In this document: piece by piece, positions 23,424-31,510 of the stretch | Layout: every line of letters begins with the position of its first letter | Numbering within the stretch: position 1 is the first letter of the stretch | Assembly: GCA_965602635.1 (NCBI GenBank) | Contig: CBFCZU010000004.1 | Span: 1 to 47,459 of the forward strand | Length of the DNA stretch: 47,459 bases | Direction of reading: 5' to 3' | Origin: CBFCZU01 sp965602635 | Lineage (GTDB): Bacteria; Planctomycetota; Phycisphaerae; SM23-33 | Translations under genes and position numbers: made by a program | The notes under the pieces: generated by a model | Database searches by the model: none | The model's input: the letters and a program-made list of their open reading frames with translations, nothing else | Told to the model about the DNA's origin: nothing

Positions 23424-23792
23424 ATGAAAAAGTTGGGTGACAAAGCGATGAGGCGTCGGCGGAGAAAACTTCGCGTTCGCAAGCGCGTGGTTGGCACGCC
23501 CGCACGCCCCAGGCTGACGGTCTTCAGAAGTCACCAGAACGTTTACGCCCAGATCGTGGACGACCTGGCCGGTCGGACGCTGGTGGCGGCCTCCACCATG
23601 GAGGGGCTGCTGCGCGAGCAGCTTTCTTACGGCGGCAACAGGCCGGCCGCCTCCGCCGTAGGTGCAAGGCTCGCCGAGAAGGCAATTAAGGCGGGCATCA
23701 AGAAGATCGTCTTCGACCGTAACGGATACGCTTACCACGGAAGAGTAAAGGAACTGGCTAACGCCGCCCGAAAGGGCGGGCTGGAGTTCTGA
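23424..23792 (+). CDS. rplR: 50S ribosomal protein L18
   Basis: L18 binds 5S rRNA together with L5. The 122-residue product has the basic Arg-rich N terminus (MRRRRRKLRVRKRVVGT), then RPRLTVFRSHQNVYAQIVDD, and the C-terminal FDRNGYAYHGRVKELANAARKGGLEF split over residues 97-122. A second ATG at 23448 could also serve, but the first follows a better purine stretch (GGCGGGACAGAGAG). Confidence 0.96.
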   Translation: MKKLGDKAMRRRRRKLRVRKRVVGTPARPRLTVFRSHQNVYAQIVDDLAGRTLVAASTMEGLLREQLSYGGNRPAASAVGARLAEKAIKAGIKKIVFDRNGYAYHGRVKELANAARKGGLEF

Positions 23793-23837
23793 ACAGTCGC
23801 CCGCCGACGGATGAGGCGAACACAGGAGTGAGATGTC

Positions 23838-24350
23838 TTGACCCAAGCGCAGTCACAACCTGGACGCGGCGAAATCGAAGGCGGGCAGATCTTCGAGGAC
23901 CACGTGGTGAAGATCTACCGCTGCGCCAAGGTGGTCAAGGGCGGGCGGCGCTTCCGCTTTGCCGCTCTGGTTATCGTGGGCGACCGCAACGGCAACGTCG
24001 GCGTGGGATACGGCAAGGCCAACGAAGTGCCCGCTGCCGTGGACAAGGGCATCAAGAGCGCTCACAAGAACGTGGTGGCCATCAACCTTAAGGGCCGGAG
24101 CATCCCACACCGCGTGGTGGCGAAGTCCGGCGCCGCAAAGGTGGTGCTCGTCCCCGCCGGTGAGGGAACCGGCGTTATCGCGGGCATCCACCTCAGGCCG
24201 CTGCTGGAGCTGGCGGGAATTCGGGACGTGCTGACCAAGTGCCACGGCTCGACCAACCCGAAGAACATGGTGCAGGCCGGCATAGCGGCGCTGAGACAGC
24301 TTCGCACCGCGGAGATGATCTCCAAGCTGCGCGGAGTCCAATTGCCATGA
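23838..24350 (+). CDS. rpsE: 30S ribosomal protein S5
   Basis: S5 helps decode and hold the mRNA entry site, and mutations alter fidelity. Translation likely starts at TTG 23838, nine bases after AGGAG (23824-23828). The 170 residues contain the double-stranded RNA-binding domain (about 19-82, VVKIYRCAKVVKGGRRF and the VGDRNGNVGVGYGKANEV segment), and the C-terminal domain with GEGTGVIAGIHLRPLLELAGI. The last four bases overlap the rplO start as ATGA. The usual rpmD (L30) gene is missing between the two. Confidence 0.96.
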   Translation: MTQAQSQPGRGEIEGGQIFEDHVVKIYRCAKVVKGGRRFRFAALVIVGDRNGNVGVGYGKANEVPAAVDKGIKSAHKNVVAINLKGRSIPHRVVAKSGAAKVVLVPAGEGTGVIAGIHLRPLLELAGIRDVLTKCHGSTNPKNMVQAGIAALRQLRTAEMISKLRGVQLP

Positions 24351-24787
24351 AGCTTCAGGATATTCTCAGCGGCGCCGGCAAGCACTCGTCGCGCAAGCGC
24401 ATCGGCAAGGGCGGCGGCCGGGGCGGAACCTCCGGGCGCGGACACAAGGGCGCCGGCTCGCGGGCCGGCAGCAAGTCGCTCTTCGGCTACGAGGGCGGGC
24501 AGAACCCGACCTTGTCGCGCATTCCAAAGCGCGGCTTCAACAACGCGAACTTCCGGACGGAATACCAGTTGGTGAAGCTCTCGGACCTGGAAGTCTTCGA
24601 GGACGGCCAGCGCGTCGATGCCGCGGCGCTTGCCGACAGGAAGCTGATCCGCCGCGGGCACGGGCCGGTAAAGGTCCTGGCCAACGGCAGGATCAGCAAG
24701 AAGCTCACCGTGGTGGCGAACGGCTTTTCGAAGGCGGCCGCCGAGAAGATCGAGGCCGCTGGCGGAACCGCCGTCCGGGTCACCTGA
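24347..24787 (+). CDS. rplO: 50S ribosomal protein L15
   Basis: L15 is a late assembly protein of the 50S subunit. The ATG at 24347 overlaps the rpsE stop (ATGA) and gives 146 residues. The N-terminal glycine- and arginine-rich arm (SGAGKHSSRKRIGKGGGRGG) and GYEGGQNPTLSRIPKRGF are typical. The C-terminal part is the globular domain with FSKAAAEKIEAAGG. It lies 32 bp before secY. The long open frame that precedes it to 24239 is a shadow of rpsE. Confidence 0.96.
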   Translation: MKLQDILSGAGKHSSRKRIGKGGGRGGTSGRGHKGAGSRAGSKSLFGYEGGQNPTLSRIPKRGFNNANFRTEYQLVKLSDLEVFEDGQRVDAAALADRKLIRRGHGPVKVLANGRISKKLTVVANGFSKAAAEKIEAAGGTAVRVT

Positions 24788-24819
24788 CGGGCCGGGGCGG
24801 GGCGAGCGGAACGGACTAG

Positions 24820-26571
24820 ATGGCGTTTAGAGCATTCAGACTGATCCTGGGCGTGGTGTTGGTGATCATCGCCGTCGTGCTGATCACCCAAGCCGTCGGT
24901 ATGCTCAAGGCCGGCGTGGCGACCACCCGCGACGCTGTCCTCCCGATTGGGATGATCGTCGGTTCGCTGGTGGCGTTCGGCGCCTACTACTATGCCCTGT
25001 TCCTCCAGACCAGCGTATTCCTGGCCTTCAGGGGCGTCCTGGGGTGCGCGGCCGGCATGATCGCCCTGTACTTCGTCGGCAGCGGCATCGTGGACGTCCA
25101 GGAGATGCTCGCCGGGTCGTTCAAGGCCGCCGAGCTGACCGGCCCGCTGACGAAATTCGTCGGCGCCGCCGTCATAGTGCTGGGGTTCTACTTCGCCCTC
25201 GTCGCCCGCACCGGCGTCCGGCGGGTGATGGAGAACATCTTCTCCATTCCTGAGCTGCTCAAGAAGCTGGCGTTCACCGTGGCCCTGCTGTGCATATACC
25301 GGGTCGGCTTCCAGATTCCGCTGCCCGGACTCAATCAGGAGGAGCTCGCCCGGGCCATGAGCCGGGCCGCCGCGGGGCCCCGCGGCCCGGCCATGGAATA
25401 CTTCGCCATGTTCACCGGCGGGAACCTCCAGCAGTGCACGCTCTTCGGGCTGGGCATCATGCCCTACATCTCCGCCTCCATCATCTTCCAGCTTCTCGTC
25501 GCGGTGGTACCGGCGCTGGAGCGGCTCCAGAAGGAAGGCCCCTCCGGATACAAGAAGATCCAGGAATACACTCGCTACGCGACGGTGGTGCTGTGCATCG
25601 TCCAGGCGGTGATGATCTGGAAAACCATCATGAGTCCCAACCTGTACCCCGACTACTCCGGCTCGATCGGCGTGTTCCTGATGGGGGTGGTGGGGCTGAC
25701 CTGCGGGACGGTCTTCCTGATGTGGCTGGGCGAGCAGATCGACGAGTACGGCATCGGCAACGGAATCAGCCTGATCATCATGGCCGGCATCGTCTCCCGC
25801 CTGCCGCACGCCATTATCGAGCTGATCGAGAGCGCCTCGCTGAAGGTCACCGCAAGCGGTGGCGAGATCGGGCTAATAAAAATCGTATTCATCATAGCAT
25901 CGTTCGTCTTCGTGGTGGCAGGGTCTATCCTGATCTGCCAGGCGCAGCGCCGCATCCCCATCCAGCAGGCCAAGCACACCCGCGGGAGGCGGGTTTACGG
26001 CGGGCAGAGGCAGTACCTGCCGCTGCGCGTCAACCACGGCGGCGTCCTGCCGATCATCTTCGCCTCCTCGCTGCTGCTGTTTCCCAACGTGGTGAGCCGG
26101 TGGGTGGCCCAGGCCTGGCCCGGCAGCGCGGTGGCCAACTTCTTCGTCAGGGCGTTCACCTTCGGCGACCTGATCCACCAGCTAAGCTACGTGGGGCTGA
26201 TCTTCTTCTTCGCGTATTTCTGGACCACGGTGCAGTTCCGCCCCAGGGACATGTCCGATCAGTTGCGGGACCAGGGCCACTTCATTCCCGGCCTGCGTCC
26301 CGGCAGGCGGACGGCCGATTATCTCGAGCGGGTCATGGAGCGGATCACCTACTGCGGGGCAGGCTTCCTGGCGGCCATTGCCGTCATCCCGCAGCTACTC
26401 GCCGGATACATGAAGATCCCCTGGCGGATCTCGGGTTTCCTGGGCGGCACCGGGCTGCTGATCATGGTCTCCGTGGCGCTGGACCTCGTCCAGCGGATCG
26501 AGGCCAATCTGATAATGCGTAACTACGGCGGGCTGCTTGGCGACGCGGGACGAATCAGAGGTGCCAGATGA
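24820..26571 (+). CDS. secY: SecY, preprotein translocase channel, with a membrane-spanning N-terminal extension
   Basis: SecY is the pore of the SecYEG translocon. The product has 583 residues; typical SecY has about 440. Residues from about 137 (MENIFSIPELLKK) to the end align with the full canonical protein, including PGLNQEELAR, the plug-side helix region and PLRVNHGGVLPIIFASSLL. The first 136 residues are extra and carry four predicted spans (about 7-28, 40-62, 65-90, 108-130). An internal ATG at 25228 is possible, but it has no clear ribosome site, and the frame is unbroken. The final TGA overlaps the adk start. SecE is in this window; SecG is not. Confidence 0.94.
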   Translation: MAFRAFRLILGVVLVIIAVVLITQAVGMLKAGVATTRDAVLPIGMIVGSLVAFGAYYYALFLQTSVFLAFRGVLGCAAGMIALYFVGSGIVDVQEMLAGSFKAAELTGPLTKFVGAAVIVLGFYFALVARTGVRRVMENIFSIPELLKKLAFTVALLCIYRVGFQIPLPGLNQEELARAMSRAAAGPRGPAMEYFAMFTGGNLQQCTLFGLGIMPYISASIIFQLLVAVVPALERLQKEGPSGYKKIQEYTRYATVVLCIVQAVMIWKTIMSPNLYPDYSGSIGVFLMGVVGLTCGTVFLMWLGEQIDEYGIGNGISLIIMAGIVSRLPHAIIELIESASLKVTASGGEIGLIKIVFIIASFVFVVAGSILICQAQRRIPIQQAKHTRGRRVYGGQRQYLPLRVNHGGVLPIIFASSLLLFPNVVSRWVAQAWPGSAVANFFVRAFTFGDLIHQLSYVGLIFFFAYFWTTVQFRPRDMSDQLRDQGHFIPGLRPGRRTADYLERVMERITYCGAGFLAAIAVIPQLLAGYMKIPWRISGFLGGTGLLIMVSVALDLVQRIEANLIMRNYGGLLGDAGRIRGAR

Positions 26572-27230
26572 GAGTCCTGCTGATGGGTCCACCGGGCGCG
26601 GGCAAGGGGACCCAGGCCAAGCGCCTCGCCGAGAAGTTCGACATGGTGCACCTGTCCTCGGGTGACATCCTGAGGGCCGAACGAACCAGCGGCTCGGAAC
26701 TGGGCCGCAGGCTGAAAAGTTATATGGATGCCGGCGAGCTTGTCCCCGATGGTATCGTGGTGGAGATAATGGCCGGGGCGATCTCGGAGGTCGCCGCCGA
26801 CAAGGGTCTGCTGCTGGACGGCTTCCCGCGAACGGTGGATCAGGCCCGGGCGCTGGACCAGCAGCTCGCCGAGTTGGGCCGGCCGCTGGATGCGGTTCTG
26901 GTCATCGAGGCGCCTGACGACCTGCTCGTTGAGCGGATCACCGGGCGGCGAAGCTGTCCAAGCTGCGGCAGCGTTTACCACGTTGCGTACCTCCGGCCTC
27001 AGGTGGCTGGGCGGTGCGACAAGTGCGGGGCCGAGCTTACCCAGCGGGCGGACGACACCGAAGAGGTGGTCCGCGAGCGGCTCTCGACCTACGTCGCGCA
27101 GACGGCGCCGGTGATCGATTACTACGTTTCCGCCGACGGGCAGCGGGTGGTGACGATCGACGGCAGTGCCGCGCCCGAGGAAGTAACGGGTAGGGCCGTG
27201 GCGGCGATCGAGTCGGACAGCTCGCCCTAG
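26568..27230 (+). CDS. adk: Adenylate kinase with a zinc-binding lid
   Basis: Adenylate kinase interconverts ATP plus AMP and two ADP. The 220-residue product is the long type. It starts with the P-loop GPPGAGKGT (7-15). The lid domain carries four zinc-ligand Cys (C130, C133, C150, C153), the Cys-x2-Cys pattern of Gram-positive type kinases. DGFPRT (84-89) is the conserved AMP-binding region. The gene overlaps the secY stop by four bases (ATGA), as in many spc operons, and lies 16 bp before map. Confidence 0.97.
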   Translation: MRVLLMGPPGAGKGTQAKRLAEKFDMVHLSSGDILRAERTSGSELGRRLKSYMDAGELVPDGIVVEIMAGAISEVAADKGLLLDGFPRTVDQARALDQQLAELGRPLDAVLVIEAPDDLLVERITGRRSCPSCGSVYHVAYLRPQVAGRCDKCGAELTQRADDTEEVVRERLSTYVAQTAPVIDYYVSADGQRVVTIDGSAAPEEVTGRAVAAIESDSSP

Positions 27231-27246
27231 GCAACGGAGCGTGGGT

Positions 27247-28020
27247 GTGGCGATCAAGCTGAAATCGCAGCGCGAGATCGAGTTGATTGACCGCGCCGGC
27301 AGCATCGTGTGCCGCGTGCTGAGGCGCATGGGCGAAATGATCGCCCCTGGCGTCACCACCGGAGAGCTGGACGCCGAAGCGGAGCGGCTCGGCGCTGAAA
27401 TGGGCGCCGAGGCCCTGTTCAAGGGCGTGCCCGGACGCGGCGGGCCGTTCCCGGGAAACATCTGCGCGTCCATCGACGAGCAGGTGGTTCACGGGATTCC
27501 GTCGGACCGGCGGCTCCGCGAAGGCGAGATTGTCAGCATCGACTATGGGTGCCGGCTGGACGGCTATTGTGGGGATGCGGCCGAGACGTTTATCGTCGGG
27601 CAAGGCGGCAAAGGCCGGCGGAAGCTGGTGGCGGCTACCCGGCGGGCGATGGAAATCGCAATTGAGATGGCCTCGCCGGGCTTGGCGTGGAGCGAAGTGG
27701 CAAAGGCCCTTCAGCGGCACGTCGAGGCCCAGGGACTCTCGGTGATCCGCGAGTTCGTCGGCCACGGAATCGGCAAAGAGATGCACGAGGACCCGAAGGT
27801 GCCGAATTTCGTCAGCCCGGACATGCCCGGGCGCGACTTCGTGCTCGAAGAGGGCCTGGTTCTGGCCGTCGAGCCGATGGTTGCGATGGGTTCGGCCGAC
27901 GTGAAGGTGCTCGAGGACGGCTGGACGGTGGTCACCAAGGACGGCGCGCCGTCGGCGCACTTTGAGCACACCCTGGCCATAACGGCTGGCGGCGTCCGGG
28001 TCCTGACGATGGACGGTTAG
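27247..28020 (+). CDS. map: Methionine aminopeptidase, type I
   Basis: The enzyme removes the N-terminal Met from new proteins. The metal ligands are all present: the two Asp in SIDYG and YCGDAAET, His in VGHGIGKEMHE, Glu in EEGLVLAVEPM and Glu in FEHTLAIT. The GTG at 27247 is preferred because GGAG (27236-27239) lies seven bases upstream. The in-frame GTG at 27241 would leave a one-base spacer. This gives 257 residues. It is the last gene of the secY-adk-map group. The infA gene that often follows is absent; rpmJ comes next after 18 bp. Confidence 0.96.
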   Translation: MAIKLKSQREIELIDRAGSIVCRVLRRMGEMIAPGVTTGELDAEAERLGAEMGAEALFKGVPGRGGPFPGNICASIDEQVVHGIPSDRRLREGEIVSIDYGCRLDGYCGDAAETFIVGQGGKGRRKLVAATRRAMEIAIEMASPGLAWSEVAKALQRHVEAQGLSVIREFVGHGIGKEMHEDPKVPNFVSPDMPGRDFVLEEGLVLAVEPMVAMGSADVKVLEDGWTVVTKDGAPSAHFEHTLAITAGGVRVLTMDG

Positions 28021-28038
28021 AGATCGGATAACAGGATC

Positions 28039-28152
28039 ATGAAAGTGAAAAGTTCTGTCAGACGACGTTGCGAGAACTGCCGGATCGTTCGGCGGAAAGG
28101 CGTGGTGCGGGTGATCTGCACCAATCCCAAGCACAAGCAGCGGCAGGGCTGA
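28039..28152 (+). CDS. rpmJ: 50S ribosomal protein L36, zinc-binding form
   Basis: L36 is the smallest ribosomal protein. The 37-residue frame starts MKVKSSVRRRCENCRIVRRK and ends HKQRQG. Its zinc ligands are C11, C14, C27 and H32, the C+ form. AGGATC lies just before the ATG. It is the first gene of the alpha segment and precedes rpsM by 26 bp. It is easily missed because of its length. Confidence 0.96.
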   Translation: MKVKSSVRRRCENCRIVRRKGVVRVICTNPKHKQRQG

Positions 28153-28178
28153 GAGGCCCCGCCGCCGAGGAGCGAATC

Positions 28179-28559
28179 ATGCCGCGCATTGTTGGTGTTG
28201 ACGTTCCCAACGACAAGCCCACGTTCATCGCGCTGCGCTACCTTTACGGCATCGGGCCGACGCTGGCGGTGAAGGTCTGCGAAAAGGCGGGCATCGACAA
28301 GCAGGTCCGCGCCGGCGACCTGACCGAGCAGCAGCTCAGCCAGATAGCGGCTGTCCTTGAGGATTACGTCATCGAGGGCCAGCTCCGTCGGCAGGTTCAG
28401 CAGAATATAGCCCGGCTGCGGGACATCATCTGCTACCGCGGGCTGCGGCACCGCCGCGGGCTGCCCGTTCGCGGACAACGGACCAAGACCAACGCCCGGA
28501 CGAGGAAGGGCCCGCGGAAGACCGTGGCGGGCAAGAAGTCCGTCAAGGAAATGCGCTAA
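28179..28559 (+). CDS. rpsM: 30S ribosomal protein S13
   Basis: S13 makes the inter-subunit bridges B1a/B1b from the 30S head. GAGGAG lies six bases before ATG 28179, which gives 126 residues starting MPRIVGVDVPNDK. The helix-hairpin-helix (LRYLYGIGPTLAVKVCEKAGI, about 17-37) and the basic tail RGLRHRRGLPVRGQRTKTN are standard. Upstream codons are open to 28068 across rpmJ, but without similarity. Confidence 0.97.
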   Translation: MPRIVGVDVPNDKPTFIALRYLYGIGPTLAVKVCEKAGIDKQVRAGDLTEQQLSQIAAVLEDYVIEGQLRRQVQQNIARLRDIICYRGLRHRRGLPVRGQRTKTNARTRKGPRKTVAGKKSVKEMR

Positions 28560-28586
28560 TCCGGCGCGGGCGGTATCGGAGAGACA

Positions 28587-28964
28587 ATGGCTACGGCAAG
28601 AAAGCGACCGAGACGAGGCGTTGCCAAGGCAGTGGTGCACATCAAGGCGACCTTCAATAACACTCTGGTGACCGTGACGGACCCCAACGGCGAGGTGCTG
28701 TGCTCGGCTTCTGCCGGCACGATGGGCTTCAAGGGATCGAAGAAGAGCACTGCCTTTGCCGCTCAGCGAGCGGCCGAGGACGCCGCCCGCAAGGCCAGGA
28801 AGATGGGTGTGACCGAGGTGGAAGTTCAGGTCAAGGGCCCCGGCAGCGGGCGGGAAGGCGCCGTGACGGCCTTGCAGGCGACCGGGTTGCGGATCGCCGC
28901 CATCGAGGACGTGACGCCCCTGCCGCATAACGGGTGCCGTCCGAGGAAGAAGCGGCGGGTGTAG
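28587..28964 (+). CDS. rpsK: 30S ribosomal protein S11
   Basis: S11 forms the platform of the 30S subunit near the mRNA exit. The 125-residue product has IKATFNNTLVTVTDPNGEVL (about 18-37), FKGSKKSTAFAAQRAAEDAA and the C-terminal DVTPLPHNGCRPRKKRRV, the standard ending. It follows rpsM by 27 bp. A GGCCCC/GGGGCC palindrome stands in the 55-bp spacer before rpsD. Confidence 0.97.
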   Translation: MATARKRPRRGVAKAVVHIKATFNNTLVTVTDPNGEVLCSASAGTMGFKGSKKSTAFAAQRAAEDAARKARKMGVTEVEVQVKGPGSGREGAVTALQATGLRIAAIEDVTPLPHNGCRPRKKRRV

Positions 28965-29019
28965 CGCCGCCCGCCGGCAGCGGCCCCGCGGGGCCGATAA
29001 GAGGAGATCAACCGGAACG

Positions 29020-29652
29020 ATGGGACGAAATACTGGACCATCATGCAGGATGTGCCGCAGAGAGGGCATGAAGCTGATGCTCAAGGGCGCCCGGTGCGAG
29101 ACAGCCAAGTGTCCCATGGAGCGCCAGTGGCGCAACTCCCCGCCGGGTATGCACACCTGGCGCCGAGGCCGCCCGAGCGAGTACTGCATCCGCCTGCGCG
29201 AGAAGCAGAAGGTAAAGCGGTACTACGGCACGTTCGAGCGTCAGTTCACGCGCTACTTCCGCATGGCCGAGCGCCAGAAGGCCAACACAGGCACGGCCCT
29301 GCTGGGCCTGCTGGAGCGCCGGCTGGACAACGTCGTTTACAAGCTTGGCTTCGCCGCATCGCACGCATCGGCGCGGCAGACCATTACCCACGGCCACATT
29401 TACGTGAACGGGCGCCGGGTCAGCGCTTCCAGCTACATGGTCCAACCCGGCGACAAGGTCGCCATCAAGCCCTCGGAGCGGTCGCAGAAGCTTGTCCGCG
29501 ACCGGCTCGAGGAGCTTGGCGAGCCGCACGTGCAGAACTGGCTCCAACTGGACATGACGAAGCTGGAAGGGCAGGTCGTGGCCATGCCCGCGCGGGATGA
29601 CGTGATGATCCCGGTGTCGGAAAACCTGATAGTCGAATTGTGCAGCAGATAG
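29020..29652 (+). CDS. rpsD: 30S ribosomal protein S4, zinc-binding form
   Basis: S4 nucleates the 16S 5' domain and acts as repressor of the alpha operon in E. coli. The 210-residue product carries an N-terminal zinc finger: Cys9 and Cys12 (CRMC) plus the CETAKC pair. This is the C+ form common outside enterobacteria. The S4 RNA-binding domain (about 105-165) includes RLDNVVYKLGFAASHASARQ and HIYVNGRRV. It is followed by a 51-bp spacer with a UUCG-type hairpin before rpoA. Confidence 0.97.
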   Translation: MGRNTGPSCRMCRREGMKLMLKGARCETAKCPMERQWRNSPPGMHTWRRGRPSEYCIRLREKQKVKRYYGTFERQFTRYFRMAERQKANTGTALLGLLERRLDNVVYKLGFAASHASARQTITHGHIYVNGRRVSASSYMVQPGDKVAIKPSERSQKLVRDRLEELGEPHVQNWLQLDMTKLEGQVVAMPARDDVMIPVSENLIVELCSR

Positions 29653-29665
29653 ACGCGTTGATTGG

Positions 29666-29687
29666 ACAGGAACCTTCGGACTCCTGT
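29666..29687 (+). promoter_or_regulatory. Small hairpin with a TTCG loop before rpoA
   Basis: ACAGGA (29666-29671) pairs with TCCTGT (29682-29687). The interior has two mismatched positions and then a C-G closed TTCG tetraloop (29675-29678). It sits between rpsD and rpoA. No T run follows, so it would not act as a simple terminator, but it may be a processing or translation-control element. Confidence 0.4.
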
Positions 29688-29703
29688 TTGGAGGCAGGGA
29701 TAA

Positions 29704-30726
29704 ATGCGAATAAGGTGGCGCGGCCTGGAGTTGCCAACACGAATGGCGTCTGACCCGGAGTTGTCCACCCCAACGTACGGGCGTTTCACCATCGAGCCCT
29801 TCGAGCGCGGATTCGGCACGACGGTTGGAAATTCGCTCAGGCGGGTTCTCTTGTCTTCCCTGGAAGGGGCCGCGGTGACGAGCGTGAAACTCGCCGGCGT
29901 GGGACACGAGTTCACCGCCATGCCGGGTGTGCTGGAAGACGTCACGGACATCATACTGAACCTGAAGTCCTTGATCATCAAGTCTCACGCTGAGGGCCCT
30001 CGTACGATGAAGGTCCACGGTGCCGTGGCCGGGGCAATCACCGCGGACATGATCGAGGCGGATCCGGCCATCGAGATCATCAACCCCGAGCTCGTGCTGG
30101 CGACGCTGTCCGACAACGTTGAGTTTGACATGGAGATGTCCGTCGAGACGGGGCGCGGCTTCGCCCCCGCCGAGGAGATTGTCAGCCCCGACGTCGACCA
30201 GGAGATCGGGCGGGTCTACGTGGACGCCGCCTTCTCGCCGGTGACGCGGGTCCGCTACTCCACCGAGGACACGCGGGTCGGGCAGAGGACCAACTACGAC
30301 CGGCTGATCCTGGAGATCTGGACCAACGGAACGGTCACCCCGGAAATGGCCATGGTGGAGGCCGCCAAAATCCTCCGCAAGCACCTCAACCCCTTCGTGC
30401 AGTTCTTCGAGATAGGCGAGGAGGTGCTCGATACCGGCACGGCCGAGGTCGAGTCGGAGGTGGACGCCGAACTCCAGCGGAAGCTCTCCATGAGCATCCA
30501 CGAGCTGGAGTTGTCGGTGCGGGCCAACAACTGCCTGGATGCGGCAAAGGTCCGCTCCGTGGCCGAGCTGGTGACCAGGACCGAGGCCGAACTGTTGAAG
30601 ATCCGCAGCTTCGGGAAGACGTCGTTGCGCGAAGTCAAGCGGAAGCTGGCCGACCTGGGCCTGACTCTTGGCATGGCCGTCCAGGTGGCGGCGGGCGAGG
30701 AGGAGCAGAAGCCCGCGGTCGAATAG
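29704..30726 (+). CDS. rpoA: RNA polymerase alpha subunit
   Basis: Alpha dimers assemble the polymerase and bind UP elements and activators. The product has 340 residues. The N-terminal assembly domain starts MRIRWRGLELPTRM and includes PFERGFGTTVGNSLRRVLLSS (about 32-52). The C-terminal domain (about 256-320) includes ELELSVRANNCLDAAKVRSVAEL and the helix-hairpin-helix RSFGKTSLREVKRKL. The tail after residue 325 is short and Glu-rich. It precedes rplQ by 37 bp. Confidence 0.97.
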   Translation: MRIRWRGLELPTRMASDPELSTPTYGRFTIEPFERGFGTTVGNSLRRVLLSSLEGAAVTSVKLAGVGHEFTAMPGVLEDVTDIILNLKSLIIKSHAEGPRTMKVHGAVAGAITADMIEADPAIEIINPELVLATLSDNVEFDMEMSVETGRGFAPAEEIVSPDVDQEIGRVYVDAAFSPVTRVRYSTEDTRVGQRTNYDRLILEIWTNGTVTPEMAMVEAAKILRKHLNPFVQFFEIGEEVLDTGTAEVESEVDAELQRKLSMSIHELELSVRANNCLDAAKVRSVAELVTRTEAELLKIRSFGKTSLREVKRKLADLGLTLGMAVQVAAGEEEQKPAVE

Positions 30727-30763
30727 CCGCCCGGGCCAAGCTGCAAGAAATGAAGGTTTGACC

Positions 30764-31339
30764 ATGCGTCATCGTGTATCCGGAAAACGTCTGTCCCGCA
30801 CGTCGTCCCATCGCAGGGCCATGCGCCGGAATCTGGCCGCGTCGCTGATCGAGCACGGCACGATCCGGACGACAGTCGCCAAGGCCAAGGAGGTCCGACC
30901 GTTCGTGGAGAAGCTCATCACCACGGCGAGGAAGGGCACACTGCATGCCCGGCGGCAGATCATCGCGCTGCTCCAGGACCGCGCGATGGCGGACAAGGAC
31001 AATCCCGAGGAACTGGCCGAGCAGACCGTCGTGGCGAAGCTCTTCGACGAGATCGCCCCGCAGTATGTTGACCGCCCCGGCGGATACACGCGGATCATCC
31101 ACCTGCCGGAGCGGCGCATCGGCGATGCCGGCAAGCAGGTGCTGTTGCAGTTGGTGGAGGCCTCGTCCGGCGCGGGCTCCTCCGAGCAGGCCGAGGGCAC
31201 TCGATCGGCAAGGCGCAGGCGCGCTGCCCGCCGCGCCGAGGCCGCCCGTGCCGCTGAGCCGGAGCAGGCCGAAGAGGCCCAGGCCGAGCCCGCCGGCGAT
31301 GAGGCCGACGAATCGCCTGACGACCAGGTCCAGCAGTAG
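30764..31339 (+). CDS. rplQ: 50S ribosomal protein L17 with a charged C-terminal tail
   Basis: L17 lies near the tunnel exit and is the last gene of the alpha operon. The ATG at 30764 gives 191 residues. The core (1-132) is normal, with MRHRVSGKRLSRTSSHRRAM and GGYTRIIHLPERRIGDAGK. The remaining 60 residues are a low-complexity tail rich in Ala, Arg and Glu, first basic (RSARRRRAARRAEAAR) and then acidic. Many bacterial L17 proteins lack this tail. The frame is open upstream of the ATG but does not match the family. Confidence 0.95.
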   Translation: MRHRVSGKRLSRTSSHRRAMRRNLAASLIEHGTIRTTVAKAKEVRPFVEKLITTARKGTLHARRQIIALLQDRAMADKDNPEELAEQTVVAKLFDEIAPQYVDRPGGYTRIIHLPERRIGDAGKQVLLQLVEASSGAGSSEQAEGTRSARRRRAARRAEAARAAEPEQAEEAQAEPAGDEADESPDDQVQQ

Positions 31340-31510
31340 GCTCACCATCCGAGAGAGCGACGGGTCGCCGGGACGTTCCTGCTCGAGGCGACCGGTCACG
31401 CCCGGAAGATCCACGCCACAGCTATCCCCCGTTGAGCTGGCCAGGTCTTGCTTTTGCCCGCGCCATCCGCTCTCATTCGCGCTGGCGGGCAGGCTATAGG
31501 GACAGGTGCC

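Noticed and set aside
31340..31510. A terminator after rplQ
   Set aside because: I looked for a GC stem followed by a T run and did not find one; any termination here may be factor-dependent.
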